From NCBI GenBank assembly GCA_965214695.1, contig OZ243967.1:682001-746000 (forward strand): DNA of 64,000 nucleotides. The letters run 5' to 3'. A program made the translations under genes and the position numbers. Position 1 is the first letter of the stretch. Every line of letters begins with the position of its first letter. Under the pieces are notes generated by a model. The model searched no databases. It was given only the letters and a program-made list of their open reading frames with translations, and was not told the origin of the DNA. Of the stretch, positions 17,781 through 26,595 are shown in pieces. This DNA comes from JAPOXR01 sp965214695. Lineage in GTDB: Bacteria > Pseudomonadota > Alphaproteobacteria > Rhodobacterales > Rhodobacteraceae.

Positions 17781-19088
17781 ATGGAGGAAATTGCCCTTTC
17801 CGCCTTGGTCTTCGGCTTCCTTGCGTTTTATCTCGGTATCGGTTCCTGGATCTTCGTCGCGCTGCTGATGGTCGGGCTGACGGCGCTTGTCCTTCTGCTC
17901 GATTTCCCGCTGTCTCGGGTCGGCCCCGTCATGAAGGGGACCATGTGGCGAACGGCCAGCACATGGGAACTTGCCGCCATTCCAATGTTCATTTTCATGG
18001 GCGAGATCATGTTCAGAACCGATGTCTCGGATCGATTGTTCCGGGGTCTCTCACCCTGGACCAGCCTGATCCCCGGCAAGCTGCTACATTGCAATGTTGT
18101 CGGATGCACCCTGTTCGCTGCCGTGAGCGGGTCCAGCACGGCCACGACGGCCACGGTCGGAAAGATCACGATGACCGAACTCGAGCGGCGGGGATATGAC
18201 AGCCGCATCGCCACTGGCTCGCTTGCCGGAGCCGGGAGCCTTGGCCTGATGATCCCGCCTTCAATCTCCATGATCATCTACGGAGTCCTGGCCGAACAGT
18301 CGATCACCGGGCTGTTTGCGGCTGGCATCCTGCCGGGATTGCTGATCTCCGTGCTGTACTCGTTCTACATCATCTACCGGGCGATGGTGGCACCGGTCAC
18401 CGGCGGCGCCGAAAGCATCCGTTACCGCCCGATCGACTACCTGATGAGCCTGGTCGACCTGGCACCGATCCTGGTCCTGATGTTCATCATCCTGGGCGGA
18501 ATCTACACCGGCGTCGTGACACCGTCGGAAGCCGCAGCTCTTGGCTTTGCCGCCTCGGTTCTGTTGGTGATCGTGCTGGGACAGTTCTCCTGGTCCGTAT
18601 TCGTCGATGCCCTGACCGGGGCGACGCGGATTACCTGCATGGTGGTGACGATCCTGGTTGCCGCCAGCTTCATGTCGTCCACGATGGCATATCTCCATGT
18701 TCCCCAGGAGGTTGCCAAGCTCATCGCCGCCATGAACCTTGGTCCGGCTGGAATCGTCATTCTGATCGGCGCCTTCTACGTCATCCTGGGAATGTTCCTG
18801 GACGGGTTGTCGATCATGGTGATGACATTGCCAATCACGCTGCCCATCGTGGTGGCGGCCGGCTGGGATCCGATCTGGTTCGGAGTCTTTCTTGTCATCA
18901 TGATCGAACTCGGCCTGATCACGCCGCCGATCGGATTCAACCTCTTCGTGCTGCAGGGAATAACCGGCAAACCGATCGGGGAAATCGCCCGGGGTGCATT
19001 CCCGTTCTTCCTGCTGATGCTCCTTGCGGCCGTGATCATCGCCGTCTTCCCGCAGATTGCGCTCTGGCTGCCCGACGTCATCCTCTGA
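17781..19088 (+). CDS. dctM: TRAP transporter large membrane subunit
   Basis: A 435-residue, roughly 12-helix DctM-family permease. Conserved features are VSGSSTATTATVGKI in the first half and the related TPPIGFNLFVLQG in the second, reflecting the repeated inverted elements of the ion-transporter superfamily. It uses a sodium gradient to import the DctP-bound acid. It is the last transporter gene of the operon; the next gene starts 122 bp later behind a second operator. Confidence 0.93.
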   Translation: MEEIALSALVFGFLAFYLGIGSWIFVALLMVGLTALVLLLDFPLSRVGPVMKGTMWRTASTWELAAIPMFIFMGEIMFRTDVSDRLFRGLSPWTSLIPGKLLHCNVVGCTLFAAVSGSSTATTATVGKITMTELERRGYDSRIATGSLAGAGSLGLMIPPSISMIIYGVLAEQSITGLFAAGILPGLLISVLYSFYIIYRAMVAPVTGGAESIRYRPIDYLMSLVDLAPILVLMFIILGGIYTGVVTPSEAAALGFAASVLLVIVLGQFSWSVFVDALTGATRITCMVVTILVAASFMSSTMAYLHVPQEVAKLIAAMNLGPAGIVILIGAFYVILGMFLDGLSIMVMTLPITLPIVVAAGWDPIWFGVFLVIMIELGLITPPIGFNLFVLQGITGKPIGEIARGAFPFFLLMLLAAVIIAVFPQIALWLPDVIL

Positions 19089-19165
19089 CCACCGCATGGC
19101 GGGTCGCAAGGCAGGCGACTTCACGGCATCCCGGCAGGTTTCCGATTGCAACGTCTCGGAATCGC

Positions 19166-19186
19166 TATAATATATTTGAGATATAT
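19166..19186 (+). promoter_or_regulatory. TATAAT box merged with operator copy 2
   Basis: ATATAT-TTGAG-ATATAT at 19170-19186 repeats the core of the palindrome at 15153-15173 with one change in the 5-nt spacer. TATAAT at 19166-19171 overlaps the left arm, so a bound repressor would block a promoter 25-45 bp upstream of the DAO gene. A good -35 element is not obvious (TTGCAA at 19146 is only 14 nt away). Confidence 0.72.
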
Positions 19187-19210
19187 CCACGAATACCGGG
19201 CAGTCTCCAA

Positions 19211-20512
19211 ATGGTCAAACACTACGATGCAATCATTGTCGGGACCGGAATCATCGGGGCCGCCATAGCCTACGAACTGGCCAGGGACGGCAGGCGGGTC
19301 GCGGGCATCGACAAGAACGCGGTCGCCGGCGCCGGATCCACCTGCAATTCCTGCGCCATCATCCGGACACATTATTCGACGCTGGACGGTGCCGCCCTGG
19401 CCAAGTCGAACTATCCCTTCTGGGAGGATTTTCCCGGCTATCTCGAGGCCGAAGCCGGTGAAACGCTGGCGACCTACCGGGAGGTTGGCTGCCTCTATAC
19501 GTGCTTCGAGGACAATGGCTACGGGCTGAAGCTGGAAGAGATCGCCAACGCCATCGGCATCCCCTACGAGGTCTGGACGCCCACCAAGATCCGCGCCAGG
19601 CTGCCGATCATGAATCCAGGCCACTTCCACCCGGCGAGACCTGCCGATGATCCCGATTTCGGCCGGCAGGACGGCGAGATGCGCTACGTGCTGTTTTTCC
19701 CGAAAGCCGGCTATGTCAGTGACCCGATGCTGGCCACGCAGAACATCCAGGCAGCTGCAACGCGCAAGGGCACGGACTTCATCACCGGCAGGCGGGTCGT
19801 GGAGATCCTGCGGCATGGTCGACGCGTGTCAGGCGTGAGACTAGACGACGAGACCGAGATCACGGCGCCGGTAGTCGTCAACGCTGCGGGCCCGCATTCC
19901 TTCAAGATCAACGAGTTGGCCAGCGTGACGGATGGCATGAACATCGCCACCCGGGCGCTTCGTGTCGAGGTTGCCCATGTTCCCTCGCCGAAGGGCTTCG
20001 ACTTCGAACGGGATGGCTTGATCTGCTCGGATGCCGATATCGGTGGATACTGGCGGCCGGAGATTGGCAACAAGATCCTGATTGGCAGCGAAGAGCCACA
20101 ATGCGACGAACTGGAATGGGTGGACCCGGATGCGTGGAACACCGACGTGACGGAACAGGCACGACTGCAGGCCCTGCGCGGCGCGCAGCGCTTCCCGGAG
20201 ATGGGCGTGCCGAATTCGGTGCAGGGCATCGCCGATCTCTACGATGTGTCCGACGACTGGATCCCGATCTACGATTGCTCCGATTTGGCAGGTTTCTACA
20301 TGGCCGTCGGCACCAGCGGCAACCAGTTCAAGAACGCGCCGGTTGTCGGCATGATGATGAAGGAACTCATCGATTACTGCGAGGCCGGCAACGACCATGA
20401 CGCAAACCCGATGGGTTACAGGCTTCCGCACATGGACTACACGCTGAACATGAGGTTCTGCTCGCGCCTGCGCGAGATCAACCGCGAAAGCAGCTTCTCG
20501 GTCGTGGGCTGA
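19211..20512 (+). CDS. FAD-dependent oxidoreductase, DAO family
   Basis: A 433-residue D-amino-acid/sarcosine oxidase-type flavoprotein. The dinucleotide motif VGTGIIGAAIAYELA starts at residue 10, and the C-terminal DWIPIYDC and GTSGNQFKNAPVVG match the FAD-contacting end of the DAO fold. Substrates of the family are N-methylated or primary amino acids and related amines, fitting a pathway that releases N-substituted amino acids from a cyclic imide. It opens the second plus-strand transcription unit; its stop overlaps the next ATG by one base (TGATG). Confidence 0.88.
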   Translation: MVKHYDAIIVGTGIIGAAIAYELARDGRRVAGIDKNAVAGAGSTCNSCAIIRTHYSTLDGAALAKSNYPFWEDFPGYLEAEAGETLATYREVGCLYTCFEDNGYGLKLEEIANAIGIPYEVWTPTKIRARLPIMNPGHFHPARPADDPDFGRQDGEMRYVLFFPKAGYVSDPMLATQNIQAAATRKGTDFITGRRVVEILRHGRRVSGVRLDDETEITAPVVVNAAGPHSFKINELASVTDGMNIATRALRVEVAHVPSPKGFDFERDGLICSDADIGGYWRPEIGNKILIGSEEPQCDELEWVDPDAWNTDVTEQARLQALRGAQRFPEMGVPNSVQGIADLYDVSDDWIPIYDCSDLAGFYMAVGTSGNQFKNAPVVGMMMKELIDYCEAGNDHDANPMGYRLPHMDYTLNMRFCSRLREINRESSFSVVG

Positions 20513-21438
20513 TGGCCGGCGAGCCGGCTTTCGTCGACTGCTACGGCGCGATGGCGGAGCGGCTGACCGACGACATGATTCACGTCGTCCCGGAGCTTGT
20601 GATCTGGCGCGACGAACCTGCGGATGAGGACGAGTTGATCGCGCGTCTTTCAGGGCGGAGAAACGCGCTCGTCTACATGGGCTACATGTCCGAACGAGTC
20701 CTGAATGCCTGCCCGGATCTGCAAACGATCGCCTATCTCTCGACCGGCCTGGCAACGCATGGCGATCTGGATGCGGCGGCCGAACTGGGTATCCGTTTCG
20801 AGGGAGTCAAAGGCTATGGCGACCGCGCGGTGGCCGAACATGCCGTGACGCTTGCATTGGCCGGGCTGAAGCGAATCGCCGAGATGGACCGTGCCGTCCG
20901 ACGGGGCAGGTTCCGGTTGATGCGGGCCGAGGAATTCGCCGGCAAGATTTTCGGCATTCTCGGCATTGGCGGGATTGGCGCCGAGACCGCCCGGCTCGCC
21001 GACGCCCTGGGAGCGCAAGTCATTGGCTGGACGCCTTCCGGCGATGCACGCGGTGCACCGGTCGAGATGATGTCGAAGGACGAGGTCTTCTCCCGGGCCG
21101 ACATCGTTTCGCTGCATCTGGCGCTGTCCCCGGAAACACGGAGCATCGTCGGTGCCGCCGACTTCGCCCGGGCACATGCGGGCATGGTTCTCGTCAACAC
21201 CGCACGCGGCGCATTGATCGACGAGCGCGCGCTGATCGACGCACTGGCTTCGGGCCAGGTCGGTCATGCGGCGCTGGACGTGTTCGAGACCGAACCGCTA
21301 TCGGCAGAACATGCGCTTTGCACCATGGACAATGTGACGCTGACACCACATTCTGCCTGGATGACGAGCCAGGCCATCGACCGGCTCCTGCGCGCCGGCC
21401 TTGATCTCCTGGGCCGCCACATCAGGGAGTGCGCATGA
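20512..21438 (+). CDS. D-isomer-specific 2-hydroxyacid dehydrogenase
   Basis: A 308-residue NAD-dependent enzyme. The Rossmann motif is GIGGIG near residue 150; catalytic residues are visible as Arg in VNTARG, Glu in DVFETEPL and His in LTPHSAW. It interconverts a 2-hydroxyacid and a 2-oxoacid. It is translationally coupled on both sides (TGATG with the DAO gene, ATGA with the MmgE/PrpD gene). Together with the nearby aminotransferase it suggests that a 2-oxoacid is a pathway intermediate. Confidence 0.9.
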   Translation: MAGEPAFVDCYGAMAERLTDDMIHVVPELVIWRDEPADEDELIARLSGRRNALVYMGYMSERVLNACPDLQTIAYLSTGLATHGDLDAAAELGIRFEGVKGYGDRAVAEHAVTLALAGLKRIAEMDRAVRRGRFRLMRAEEFAGKIFGILGIGGIGAETARLADALGAQVIGWTPSGDARGAPVEMMSKDEVFSRADIVSLHLALSPETRSIVGAADFARAHAGMVLVNTARGALIDERALIDALASGQVGHAALDVFETEPLSAEHALCTMDNVTLTPHSAWMTSQAIDRLLRAGLDLLGRHIRECA

Positions 21439-22838
21439 GCCGGGCAATTCTCGCCCTCGCCCGAATGGTCGGCGCGACACGGCCGAGCGAGATCCCCGAT
21501 GCGGTCGTGACGCGCGCCGCCGATTGCATGCTTGATGCCCTCGGTGCCGCCGCTGCAGGCGGCAGCGCGGCCAGCACGATGGCGATGTCCCGCGCCTTTC
21601 CCGGGCAGGAAGGTGCGGCATCGGTCTGGTTCACGGGCAGGACTTGCGATTCGGCGACGGCGGCAACACTGAACACGATGGCGGCGACGGCACTCGATAT
21701 CGACGATGGACATCGAATGGCGGCGGGCCACCCTGGCGCGGCAATCATTGCTGCCTCCCTGGCCGCGGCGCCGCCTGACATGCCGGGCGAGCAACTGCTC
21801 ACCGCAATTGTCCTCGGCTATGAAGTCTCCGTACGAGTTGCCCTTGCGCGTGTTCCGGAGCAGCACGCGTCAACCGTCAGCGGACGCTGGAGTGGCACCG
21901 GTGCCGCGGCTGCCGTCGCACGGCTGTACAATTTGCCGCCCGAGACGATTGCCCAGAGCATTCTCATTTCCGAGCAGCATGCCCCCCGGCTCGGCTCGGC
22001 CGATTTGCACGGCTTTGCCGGATCGGACGTGAAGGAAGGGATTGCCTGGTCCGTATTCACGGCGCTGCGTGCCGTCGACCTCGCCAGTGCCGGGTTCCGG
22101 GGCTATCCGGAAACCTTCGAGACTGGCGAGCTGTATTCGCCATCGAGACTGGTCGAAGACCTCGATGACTTCGCGGCGGTCGATGGCCTGTTCTTCAAGC
22201 CATACGCCTGCTGCCGGTGGATCCACGCCGCCATCGACGCATTTCTGGACATCATCGACGAAGAGGCGCTGCCGCCCGACCGGATCGACCATGTCACGGT
22301 CAGGACATTCGACCGTGCCGTCGCCCTCGGCAATCACCTTCGCCCGGCCTCGGATACGGAGGCCCAGTTCTCGATTCCCTTCGTACTGTCGGCGGCGGCC
22401 ATCAAGGGTCGAGAGGCGCTTCTTCCGCTCGATTTGTCGTTGCTCGAGGACGAGGAGGTGCTCCGCTTTGGCGAGCGCATCGAAATCCGCCATGATGATG
22501 AGCTTCAGACCCTGTTCCCCCGCCTGGCACCATCAATCGTCGAGGTGGTGTCAAACGGACGCCCGATTGCGAAGCGGGTCGATTCCGCATTCGGCGATCC
22601 TGCCAACCCCATGGACAGATCTCATCTCGTTGCAAAATTCCACCGACTTTCCGACCCGGTGCTTGGTCACCAGCGCGCTGCATCGATCGCAACCGCCCTT
22701 TTTGCACTTCGGCAGAGCCCGGTGCGCGAGCTGGCCGACCTGATCGGAACATCCCGCCCGGCCGGCGAGTCCACCCCGGCCGGGATGGAGGCAGGATTCG
22801 CCCGGCCAGTTCGGCGCCGGATCAGCCGAGCACGGTGA
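21435..22838 (+). CDS. MmgE/PrpD-family protein
   Basis: A 467-residue protein of the family that includes 2-methylcitrate dehydratase, cis-aconitate decarboxylase and iminodisuccinate epimerase. Family landmarks are the conserved segment around DIDDGHRMAAGHPGAA and the later FKPYACCRWIHAAIDAF, which carries active-site His and Lys residues. ATG at 21435 overlaps the previous stop (ATGA); a GTG two codons earlier is possible. Isomerase, epimerase or dehydratase activity on a carboxylic acid is likely. The 3' end overlaps the convergent aminotransferase gene by 17 bp. Confidence 0.88.
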   Translation: MSRAILALARMVGATRPSEIPDAVVTRAADCMLDALGAAAAGGSAASTMAMSRAFPGQEGAASVWFTGRTCDSATAATLNTMAATALDIDDGHRMAAGHPGAAIIAASLAAAPPDMPGEQLLTAIVLGYEVSVRVALARVPEQHASTVSGRWSGTGAAAAVARLYNLPPETIAQSILISEQHAPRLGSADLHGFAGSDVKEGIAWSVFTALRAVDLASAGFRGYPETFETGELYSPSRLVEDLDDFAAVDGLFFKPYACCRWIHAAIDAFLDIIDEEALPPDRIDHVTVRTFDRAVALGNHLRPASDTEAQFSIPFVLSAAAIKGREALLPLDLSLLEDEEVLRFGERIEIRHDDELQTLFPRLAPSIVEVVSNGRPIAKRVDSAFGDPANPMDRSHLVAKFHRLSDPVLGHQRAASIATALFALRQSPVRELADLIGTSRPAGESTPAGMEAGFARPVRRRISRAR

Positions 22839-24018
22839 TTGCGTCAGCCATGTCCCGCGAGGCTTCGGCCATCACTTCGTCGGGTTTTGCAAAACAGAGT
22901 CGCAAATGACCGGGTGCGCCGAATTCGGTTCCGGGAACCACCGCCACACCTGACGCCTCCAGCAGGTATTCGGAGAGCTCGATGTCGGTGCGAATCATGC
23001 CGCCCTTCGGCACCTGCCGACCCAGAAGCCCGTTGCACGCGGCGAAGACATAGAAGGCGCCTTCGGGCACGCGCGCCTCCAGACCCGGGATCTTGGCAAT
23101 CGCGGCCAGCAGCATGTCACGACGACGGATATAGGCAGCCAGCCAATCGTCGAGAAAATTCTGTGGCCCCATCAGGGCGGCGAGTGCTGCCGCCTGCGCA
23201 ATCGAGCTCGTGCAGGTAGTCAATTGACCCTGGAGCTTGGACATGGCTGCAATGAACTTGCTGGGGCCAGTTGCATAACCGACGCGCCAGCCTGTCATGG
23301 CGTAGGATTTTGACACGCCGTTCACCGTCACCGTCCGTTCGGCCAAATCCGGCGCAACCTGCGCCAGCGTGACAAAGGGCTCGTCCCGGAACAGGATCTT
23401 TTCGTAGATGTCGTCGCTCAGGATGCCGATATGGGGATGACGGCGCAGCACCTCGGCCAGCGCCAGCAACTCGCCAGCGCCGTAGACCATCCCACCGGGA
23501 TTGCCCGGCGAATTCAAGATCAGGAAGCGCGTGCGCGGCCCGATGGCCGCGTCCAGCGCTTCCGGTGTCAGCCTGGAGCCTGTCCTGGCACAGCACACGA
23601 TCACTGGCTCGCCACCGGCGAGCTTGACGATGTCCGGATAGCTGGTCCAGTACGGAGCCGGAACAATCACCCGGTCCCCGACATCAAGGCCGGCACACAA
23701 AGCCGTGTAGATCAGCTGCTTGGCGCCGGTGCCAATGATCACGCAATCCGTACCGCAGGCAAGCCTGTTCTCGCTTCGGAATTTTTCGGCCACCGCCTCG
23801 CGGAGCACCGCGGTCCCGGCAACAGACGTGTAGCGCGTCTGGCCCTCACATGCGGCCCGGTGTGCGGCTTCAATGATGTGGTCAGGCGTATCGAAGCTCG
23901 ACTCACCTTCGGCAAGATCATGCGTTCTTTTTCCCGAATCGGCACGCTGGCGTGCCATCTCGGCCAGCCGTATCGTTCCGGAGGGACGGATTCGCATGAC
24001 ATGGCGGGATAAATGCAT
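22822..24018 (-). CDS. Class I/II PLP-dependent aminotransferase
   Basis: A 398-residue fold-type I aminotransferase of the aspartate aminotransferase group. NSPGNPGG, LSDDIYEKI and the PLP-lysine region SKSYAMTGWRVGY are present, with the substrate-carboxylate arginine near LRLCFAKP. It moves an amino group between an amino acid and a 2-oxoacid. It is on the minus strand between two plus-strand blocks, convergent with the MmgE/PrpD gene and divergent from the dimethylformamidase-like pair, with only 70 bp upstream in which I see no ATATAT palindrome. Confidence 0.92.
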   Translation of the reverse strand: MHLSRHVMRIRPSGTIRLAEMARQRADSGKRTHDLAEGESSFDTPDHIIEAAHRAACEGQTRYTSVAGTAVLREAVAEKFRSENRLACGTDCVIIGTGAKQLIYTALCAGLDVGDRVIVPAPYWTSYPDIVKLAGGEPVIVCCARTGSRLTPEALDAAIGPRTRFLILNSPGNPGGMVYGAGELLALAEVLRRHPHIGILSDDIYEKILFRDEPFVTLAQVAPDLAERTVTVNGVSKSYAMTGWRVGYATGPSKFIAAMSKLQGQLTTCTSSIAQAAALAALMGPQNFLDDWLAAYIRRRDMLLAAIAKIPGLEARVPEGAFYVFAACNGLLGRQVPKGGMIRTDIELSEYLLEASGVAVVPGTEFGAPGHLRLCFAKPDEVMAEASRDMADAITVLG

Positions 24019-24088
24019 CTCTGCCTCCGCAAAGAATGATGTTCACAATAGCCGCGCCAGGTGGCAATCTCAAAATGGAATGCGAGAG

Positions 24089-24436
24089 ATGAACATGCTT
24101 CTCTATGACCCGGACAATGCAACGTACGAGTTCGATGGAGCCCGAATGGATTTGGCGCTGGAATACCGTGACAATCCGCGCGGGCCCTACAGCGCCGAGT
24201 TGCAGCGCGTGCTCGACAGGATGCGGTCGACACCGATGAAGGGCCGCCTGGCCCTTTCCGTGATCGAGCCCTTCAGCAAATTCGCGCTGGTCTGTTTGAC
24301 CGGCGAGCGCGGCGTTGCACCCATCGTGGTCGAAGGGGTGAGCTATGCGTCCATCCCCGAGGCCGAATGGGACATCTTCAAGCGCCGCTGGCAGGAGCTG
24401 ACCGGCATGCCGGTCACGGTTTCGGACCCATGGTGA
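24089..24436 (+). CDS. N,N-dimethylformamidase-like small (alpha) subunit
   Basis: A 115-residue protein (start 24089; in-frame ATGs at 24080 and 24095 are alternatives). Size and position match the small subunit of N,N-dimethylformamidase, about 130 residues, always encoded just before the large subunit. It is basic and mixed helical, with GLN-poor sequence such as DNPRGPYSAELQRVLDRM and EAEWDIFKRRWQEL, and has no signal peptide. Its stop lies 7 nt inside the large-subunit gene, tight coupling for a heteromer. The assignment rests largely on the partner. Confidence 0.75.
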   Translation: MNMLLYDPDNATYEFDGARMDLALEYRDNPRGPYSAELQRVLDRMRSTPMKGRLALSVIEPFSKFALVCLTGERGVAPIVVEGVSYASIPEAEWDIFKRRWQELTGMPVTVSDPW

Positions 24437-26595
24437 TCAGCACGACCGGGCTGATCGGCTATTGCCAGCCGCTTACGATCCACGCCGGCGAGACGACCGA
24501 GTTGAAATTGTCGAGCAATGGGCCCGACACCTGTTCCGTTGCGGTGATGCGCGTCGTATGCGGGGATATCGACCCGAATGGTCCAGGCGCCAGTTTCGAG
24601 ACAGCAGAGTGGTGCAAGGCAACCGGACTCCCGGTCAGGCCTCAGCCGGCAAACGCCGGATCCTTCGGTTTTGCGCCCCGGGGACCGGCGACCGGTGTTG
24701 CGAATTCGCTGCGGCTCGAGATGAATGTGTGGCCGACACTCCCGGCCGGCAAGCCGCAATGCCTGCTGCATTGGGGAGATTTGCGGCTGGAGATGGCCAG
24801 ATTTGGCCATCTCGGCGGTCGCCTCGGCAACTCGGCCGCAATCCTGGCCCGCCCCTTGCCGGGACGTCGCTGGTTTCGGATCATCCTCGAAGCCTCCGAT
24901 GAACGCATCTCCGTATCGGCCGAACCGATCGAGGCCATGGCAACCTGGCCACATGTCGAGAGATCGGACGCCCCGGCACCGATTGTATCGTTGCCGGGAT
25001 GCAACAACCCGATCATCTTCGGCGCCGCCATGGAGGGCTGGCGCGCCGGTCATCCCGTCGTCACATGCGCCTATAACGGCAAGATCGAGGCACCCGTGAT
25101 CAAGGCCGGCGCGGTTGCAACACCAATTGCCGCCTGGGATTTTTCCCGGCACATCGAGAGCGCAATGGCGCACGACACCGGGCCGCAGGGCGTTCACCTG
25201 ACCCTTGTCAACACGCCGATGCGGGGCGCAACCGGCTCGAACTGGAATGGTTCCGTCGAAAGCTGGAGACGGGATCCGTCGCAATATGGCGCGATTCACT
25301 TTCACGATGACGACATGACCGACTGCCGTTGGGATACATCGCACAGGATCACGGCACCCGACGCAAGCCGTTCCGGCTATTATGTCGCCCGCGTGACCTC
25401 CGACGATGTTCAGAGCGACGTGCCGTTCTTTGTCTCGGTTCGGCCAGGCCAGCGCCAGGCCGACATCCTGCTGATCGCGGCGACTGCCACCTACCTGTCC
25501 TATGCAAACACCCACATCAAGTTCGACAGCCAAAATACGGAAAACCTTTACGAAGCACCGATGGTGTTGAGCGAGGACGAACTCTATCTCAACGAGCACC
25601 GCGAGCTGGGCCTGTCGCATTACGACACGCATGCCGACAATTCGGGGGTCGTCTATTCCAGCGAGAGGCGGCCATTGATGAACATGCGGCCGGGGCTCTA
25701 TACCTTCAACTACGTGAACGACACCCACATCGTGCAATGGCTGGAGAGTCGCGGCTTCGGCTACGATCTTGCAACCGATGAAGATTTGCACCGCCATGGT
25801 CGTGACTTGCTGGATGGCTACAGGGTGGTGATCACCGGATCGCACCCGGAATATTATTCGACACGGATGTGGGACGCCCTCCACGGCTACCAGCAAAGCG
25901 GCGGCCGGCACCTCTACCTTGGAGGAAACGGGTTTTATTGGCGGGTCGCATGGTCCGATGCGCAGCCGGGCATCATCGAGAACCGTCGCGGCATCTCCGG
26001 GGTGCGCACCTGGGAGGGCGAGCCTGGTGAACACCATCTGAGCTTCAGCGGCGAGCCCGGCGGGTTGTGGCGTACCCATGGCCGGGCGCCGCAAATGCTG
26101 GTCGGAACCGGCTTCAGTTCGACATGCTTCGTCCGATCGACCTATTTCCGCCGCACGGAGGCGTCCCGCGATCCTGCCCTGGCATTCGTGTTCGACGGGC
26201 TCAACTCGGATGTGATCGGTGATTTCGGATATCGAGGCGGCGGGGCCGTCGGCCTCGAACTGGACAGGTGGGATGCCGATCTTGGCTCGCCCCCGGGATC
26301 GGTCATCCTTGCAACGTCGGAAGATGTTGGACAGGGCGGACTCCTGACGGGCGAGGAGTTCATTACCACCACCCGCGCCCTTGACGGGCTCCAGAACCGG
26401 CGCGTGCGCGCCGACATGGTGTATTTCACGACGGCTGGCGGCGGCGCGGTGTGGTCGGCGGGGTCCATCGCCTGGGCGACTTCGCTGCTGTGGAATGCCG
26501 GCTCCAACCCTGTCAGCCGGGTGACCGAGAACGTGCTCAGGCGGTTTCTCGATCCCGAGCCGCTCCCTGGACCACCATCGGCAGGCGACCGGTAA
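24430..26595 (+). CDS. N,N-dimethylformamidase-like large (beta) subunit
   Basis: A 721-residue protein starting MVISTTGLIGYCQPL, similar in layout to DMFase beta (about 760 residues): an N-terminal carbohydrate-binding-like beta domain, a central amidohydrolase-like alpha/beta domain and a C-terminal cap. TGSHPEYYS near residue 475 fits the His-x-Glu iron ligands of the mononuclear Fe amidohydrolase, with nearby tyrosines (PGLYTFNYVND). DMFase cleaves dimethylformamide to dimethylamine and formate; many homologues act on other amides. Here the setting with a hydantoinase and a formamidase-like hydrolase suggests cleavage of an N-substituted amide or formamide intermediate. Confidence 0.85.
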   Translation: MVISTTGLIGYCQPLTIHAGETTELKLSSNGPDTCSVAVMRVVCGDIDPNGPGASFETAEWCKATGLPVRPQPANAGSFGFAPRGPATGVANSLRLEMNVWPTLPAGKPQCLLHWGDLRLEMARFGHLGGRLGNSAAILARPLPGRRWFRIILEASDERISVSAEPIEAMATWPHVERSDAPAPIVSLPGCNNPIIFGAAMEGWRAGHPVVTCAYNGKIEAPVIKAGAVATPIAAWDFSRHIESAMAHDTGPQGVHLTLVNTPMRGATGSNWNGSVESWRRDPSQYGAIHFHDDDMTDCRWDTSHRITAPDASRSGYYVARVTSDDVQSDVPFFVSVRPGQRQADILLIAATATYLSYANTHIKFDSQNTENLYEAPMVLSEDELYLNEHRELGLSHYDTHADNSGVVYSSERRPLMNMRPGLYTFNYVNDTHIVQWLESRGFGYDLATDEDLHRHGRDLLDGYRVVITGSHPEYYSTRMWDALHGYQQSGGRHLYLGGNGFYWRVAWSDAQPGIIENRRGISGVRTWEGEPGEHHLSFSGEPGGLWRTHGRAPQMLVGTGFSSTCFVRSTYFRRTEASRDPALAFVFDGLNSDVIGDFGYRGGGAVGLELDRWDADLGSPPGSVILATSEDVGQGGLLTGEEFITTTRALDGLQNRRVRADMVYFTTAGGGAVWSAGSIAWATSLLWNAGSNPVSRVTENVLRRFLDPEPLPGPPSAGDR

